Origin: CAZQLE01 sp964593905
GTDB lineage: Bacteria; Chloroflexota; Anaerolineae; Anaerolineales; Anaerolineaceae
Length of the DNA stretch: 15,899 nucleotides
NCBI GenBank assembly: GCA_964593905.1
Contig: CAZQLE010000076.1
Location: forward strand, 1-15,899
Direction: 5' to 3'
Below are positions 14,167 through 15,899 of this stretch, in pieces (position 1 is the first letter of the stretch; each line of letters begins with the position of its first letter). Made by a program: the position numbers and the translations under genes. The notes beneath the pieces were generated by a model. The model ran no database searches and had not been told where the DNA came from. It saw nothing but the letters and a program-made list of their open reading frames with translations.

Positions 14167-14766
14167 TTATGTGCAAAGGTGGTTAAAACGGATCAGTTTC
14201 CACTTTGTATAAGCGGGCTGGTATTCAATTTCGATGATCCCGCAAAAATCAATCTGAAAATCCCAGCGCCGGTATACGGGGATATCCAACAGGGAGCACA
14301 TCAGGGTGCGCATCCATCCGTCGTGGCTGACGATGAGAATATCTTCCTGCCGGGTCTGCATTTCTTCCATAAATGAGCGAATGCGCTGTTGAACATCGCT
14401 GCCGCTTTCGCCTTGTGGAAATTGAAAGTCGCGGTTTCTTTCCATAAACGCATTCCAGAGCTCAGGAAATTTTAGCCTGAGTTCCTGTTCACTCAATCCT
14501 TCGATGGCTCCATTGTCAATTTCGTTCAGCCGGCGGTCGGTTATGGGGGTCAGACCCATCTTTTGCGCCGTATACTCGATGGTTTGCCCGGTGCGCATAT
14601 ATTCGCTGACATAAATTTTTGTCACCGGTCGGTTAAGGAAGAAAGTGTATAACTTCTGCGCCTTGCTGCGCCCCCTGGCGCTGATTGGCTCATCCTGATG
14701 TCGTAAAAGCGGGTTGTGAAAATCTCCCTGTTCTTTATCTGCGTGGCGAACGACATACCATTTCAC
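14167..14766 (-). CDS. Histidine phosphatase superfamily (phosphoglycerate mutase-like) protein
   Basis: A 199-residue cytoplasmic phosphatase of the branch-1 histidine phosphatase fold. The catalytic histidine is H8 in VVRHADKEQ, the RHG motif in its RHA form, with R7 beside it. Other pocket residues are R58 in SEYMRTGQT, E82 in NEIDNGAIEG (proton donor position) and H148 in VSHDGWMRTL. PQGES (117-121) is also typical. The substrate cannot be read from sequence; relatives include alpha-ribazole phosphatase and broad-specificity sugar phosphatases, and the extended loop at 11-30 is not one I can assign. The start is GTG at 14766, since an in-frame TGA lies two codons upstream; AGGG is nine to ten bases before it. 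A perfect TATAAT 79 bp upstream suggests its own promoter. Confidence 0.9.
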   Translation of the reverse strand: MKWYVVRHADKEQGDFHNPLLRHQDEPISARGRSKAQKLYTFFLNRPVTKIYVSEYMRTGQTIEYTAQKMGLTPITDRRLNEIDNGAIEGLSEQELRLKFPELWNAFMERNRDFQFPQGESGSDVQQRIRSFMEEMQTRQEDILIVSHDGWMRTLMCSLLDIPVYRRWDFQIDFCGIIEIEYQPAYTKWKLIRFNHLCT

Positions 14767-14844
14767 GTTTCAAGCCCTTTCTCATGCCGAAAATTGCTGC
14801 GTCATTGTCTGGTCTGTCGGTGAGAGAAACCGTCGTATAGAAAA

Positions 14845-14850
14845 ATTATA
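14845..14850 (-). promoter_or_regulatory. Candidate -10 box for the histidine phosphatase gene
   Basis: A perfect TATAAT reads on the minus strand about 79 bp upstream of the GTG start, immediately after the hairpin that ends the upstream operon. No good -35 hexamer stands at 16-18 bp, so the promoter call is tentative. Confidence 0.35.
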
Positions 14851-14861
14851 CAACACGATAA

Positions 14862-14892
14862 AACCGTTCTCTATGGGTGCAAGAGAACGGTT
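14862..14892 (-). terminator. Terminator hairpin for the VOC-YdeI operon
   Basis: AACCGTTCTCT (14862-14872) and AGAGAACGGTT (14882-14892) form a perfect 11-bp stem with a 9-nt loop. On the minus strand the stem ends in TTTTAT, a short T tract. It lies 55 bp past the stop of the second YdeI-like gene and is preceded by a second, GC-rich hairpin. Confidence 0.6.
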
Positions 14893-14914
14893 GAAGGGTG
14901 GTTTGAACTGCCGG

Positions 14915-14945
14915 CGGTTCAACCCGGACAGGCCGGGTCGAACCG
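14915..14945 (-). terminator. GC-rich hairpin directly after the second YdeI-like gene
   Basis: Minus-strand arms CGGTTCGACCCGG and CCGGGTTGAACCG pair over 13 positions with one G-U wobble and a 5-nt loop. The stem begins one base after the stop codon. It lacks a T tract of its own, but together with the next hairpin it forms a tandem 3' end, and it may protect the transcript from exonucleases. Confidence 0.6.
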
Positions 14946-14946
14946 G

Positions 14947-15393
14947 TTAATGGCCGGTGGTGAGTTTGGCGACAATTCCCGCAATCCGTCGTGCGCGGGT
15001 TTCAGGGGCCACGGCCGATTCCACCTGGCGCACATGCTCTTTGCGGGCCGAATAAGCCAGGGCCGCAAACGCGGCTGCTGCGTCCTGCTGCTCCAGCGCG
15101 GCGGCCAGGTCGGCCGGGATGGCAACGGTGCGCGGCTCGGTATCCAGTTCGAGAATGACCTCCACCCTGTCACCGGCTTTCACCCCGGCCGCCTCCCGAT
15201 GCTCGGCGCTCAAAGGCAGCATGAAGGCATCACCCATGACGCCGACCGTGGTCCGGTAGCTGTAGCTGCCCAGGGTCACCCTCACGCCGGGTCTCTTGCC
15301 CGCGCCCAGGGCGGCGATCACTTCATCTGGAACGCGCAGCCCGGTGGCGCTCTTTTCTTTATCCTTCAAAACGGTAGTGATAAATGTGGTCAC
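14947..15393 (-). CDS. YdeI/OmpD-associated family protein with DUF1905 domain (copy 2)
   Basis: A 148-residue soluble protein with the same layout as the product of 13557-14021: a DUF1905 domain (about 3-82, with PGVRVTLGSYSYRTTVGVMGDAFMLPLS) and a C-terminal YdeI-type helical segment (about 90-145, with LAYSARKEHVRQVESAV and TRARRI). The linker DTEPR is identical in the two copies. It is richer in alanine than copy 1. The start is GTG at 15393, with GGAG seven bases upstream. It follows the VOC gene by 26 bp, so the two are probably cotranscribed. Biochemical function unknown. Confidence 0.87.
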   Translation of the reverse strand: MTTFITTVLKDKEKSATGLRVPDEVIAALGAGKRPGVRVTLGSYSYRTTVGVMGDAFMLPLSAEHREAAGVKAGDRVEVILELDTEPRTVAIPADLAAALEQQDAAAAFAALAYSARKEHVRQVESAVAPETRARRIAGIVAKLTTGH

Positions 15394-15419
15394 GGCTTTT
15401 CTCCGGGGTGAATGCAGGT

Positions 15420-15827
15420 TCAGCTCGGGTCAAACGCGCTGAGATCCATATAGGCGATTTCCCACAGGTGACCATCGGGATCTTGAAACGCGCGGCTGTA
15501 CATCCATCCCAGATCCTGGGTCGGGCTGGAGGGTTTCCCGCCGGCCTGTAAAGCGGTATCCGCCATTTCGTCCACTTTTGCGCGGCTGTCTGCCGAGAGC
15601 GCGATGATCACTTCGGTGCTTTTTTGTGTGTCACAGATTTCTTTGGGGGTAAATGTTTTGAAGAATTTCTCCAGCAGCAGCATCACAAAAATATCTTCAC
15701 CGATCACCATACTGGTGGCGTTTTCATCGGTGAACTGCGGGTTGAACGTGAAACCAAGCCTGGTAAAAAACGCTACAGATCGGTTAAGATCTTTGACGGG
15801 CAGATTGACAAAAATTTTGGTTGCCAT
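15420..15827 (-). CDS. VOC (glyoxalase/bleomycin-resistance fold) protein, COG3607-like
   Basis: A 135-residue single-domain-pair vicinal oxygen chelate protein. It opens KIFVNLPVKDLNRSVAFFTRLGF and ends with DPDGHLWEIAYMD, the pattern of COG3607 predicted lactoylglutathione lyases. E123 in LWE occupies the usual C-terminal metal-ligand position, but N8 stands where true glyoxalase I has a histidine, so metal binding and enzymatic function are uncertain. The ATG at 15827 has GGAG five to six bases upstream. It is the first gene of a probable two-gene operon with the second YdeI-like gene. Confidence 0.9.
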   Translation of the reverse strand: MATKIFVNLPVKDLNRSVAFFTRLGFTFNPQFTDENATSMVIGEDIFVMLLLEKFFKTFTPKEICDTQKSTEVIIALSADSRAKVDEMADTALQAGGKPSSPTQDLGWMYSRAFQDPDGHLWEIAYMDLSAFDPS

Positions 15828-15848
15828 TTTACTCCTTTTAAATTCTGC

Positions 15849-15866
15849 AACAGGCCGCGGCCTGTT
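15849..15866. promoter_or_regulatory. Uninterrupted 18-bp palindrome upstream of the VOC gene
   Basis: AACAGGCCGCGGCCTGTT is an exact 18-bp palindrome with no spacer, 22 bp upstream of the VOC start codon. It could be a dimer operator overlapping the 5' UTR, or the stem of a terminator of a gene beyond the right edge. A smaller dyad, CCGGC/GCCGG, follows at about 15874. Confidence 0.45.
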
Positions 15867-15899
15867 ATCTCTGCCGGCCCGCTGCCGGGTGGGTTGGGG

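Overview
The window holds a complete, apparently intact type I-E CRISPR-Cas locus followed by a short stretch of ordinary chromosomal genes. Every convincing protein gene lies on the minus strand, so the biological reading order runs from high to low coordinates. The DNA is moderately GC-rich by eye, with good Shine-Dalgarno sites and tightly packed genes. The mixture of an E. coli-type I-E cas order, a WYL regulator at its head, a 7TM-PAS-GGDEF protein and two YdeI/DUF1905 paralogues would fit a Chloroflexota (Anaerolineae-like) genome or metagenome contig. That taxonomic guess rests on gene content only and is weak.

CRISPR locus (1-11425). In transcription order: a WYL-domain regulator; cas3 (HD nuclease plus helicase), joined to it by an ATGA overlap; the five Cascade genes cse1, cse2, cas7e, cas5e and cas6e; cas1; cas2; and the array. 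The array has 28 identical full 28-nt repeats plus a partial one at the window edge, at a near-constant 61-bp period. The crRNA-sense strand of the repeat is the minus strand, so the array is read in the same direction as the genes and its leader end faces cas2. Cascade genes overlap or nearly touch. Only two internal gaps exceed 40 bp: cas3-cse1 (78 bp) and cas6e-cas1 (130 bp, with a strong hairpin and an AT-rich palindrome). All catalytic residues I could check in Cas1, Cas3 and Cas6e are present, so interference and adaptation both look functional.

Regulatory region (11426-11826). About 400 bp upstream of the WYL gene contain no convincing gene but several perfect inverted repeats; one, 56 bp upstream of the WYL start, is a good operator candidate.

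Chromosomal flank (11827-15899). A membrane 7TM-PAS-GGDEF diguanylate cyclase with an intact inhibitory site, a YdeI/DUF1905 protein, a histidine phosphatase, a second YdeI/DUF1905 paralogue, and a COG3607-type VOC protein. The VOC and second YdeI genes form a probable two-gene operon ending in strong hairpins.

I do not see a wholly new system. The most distinctive observations are the nearly absent leader (18 bp between the cas2 stop and the first repeat), a bias against A at the first spacer base, a spacer that is itself a perfect terminator-like hairpin, plus-strand terminator-like hairpins where there are no plus-strand genes, and translational coupling of a WYL regulator to cas3.
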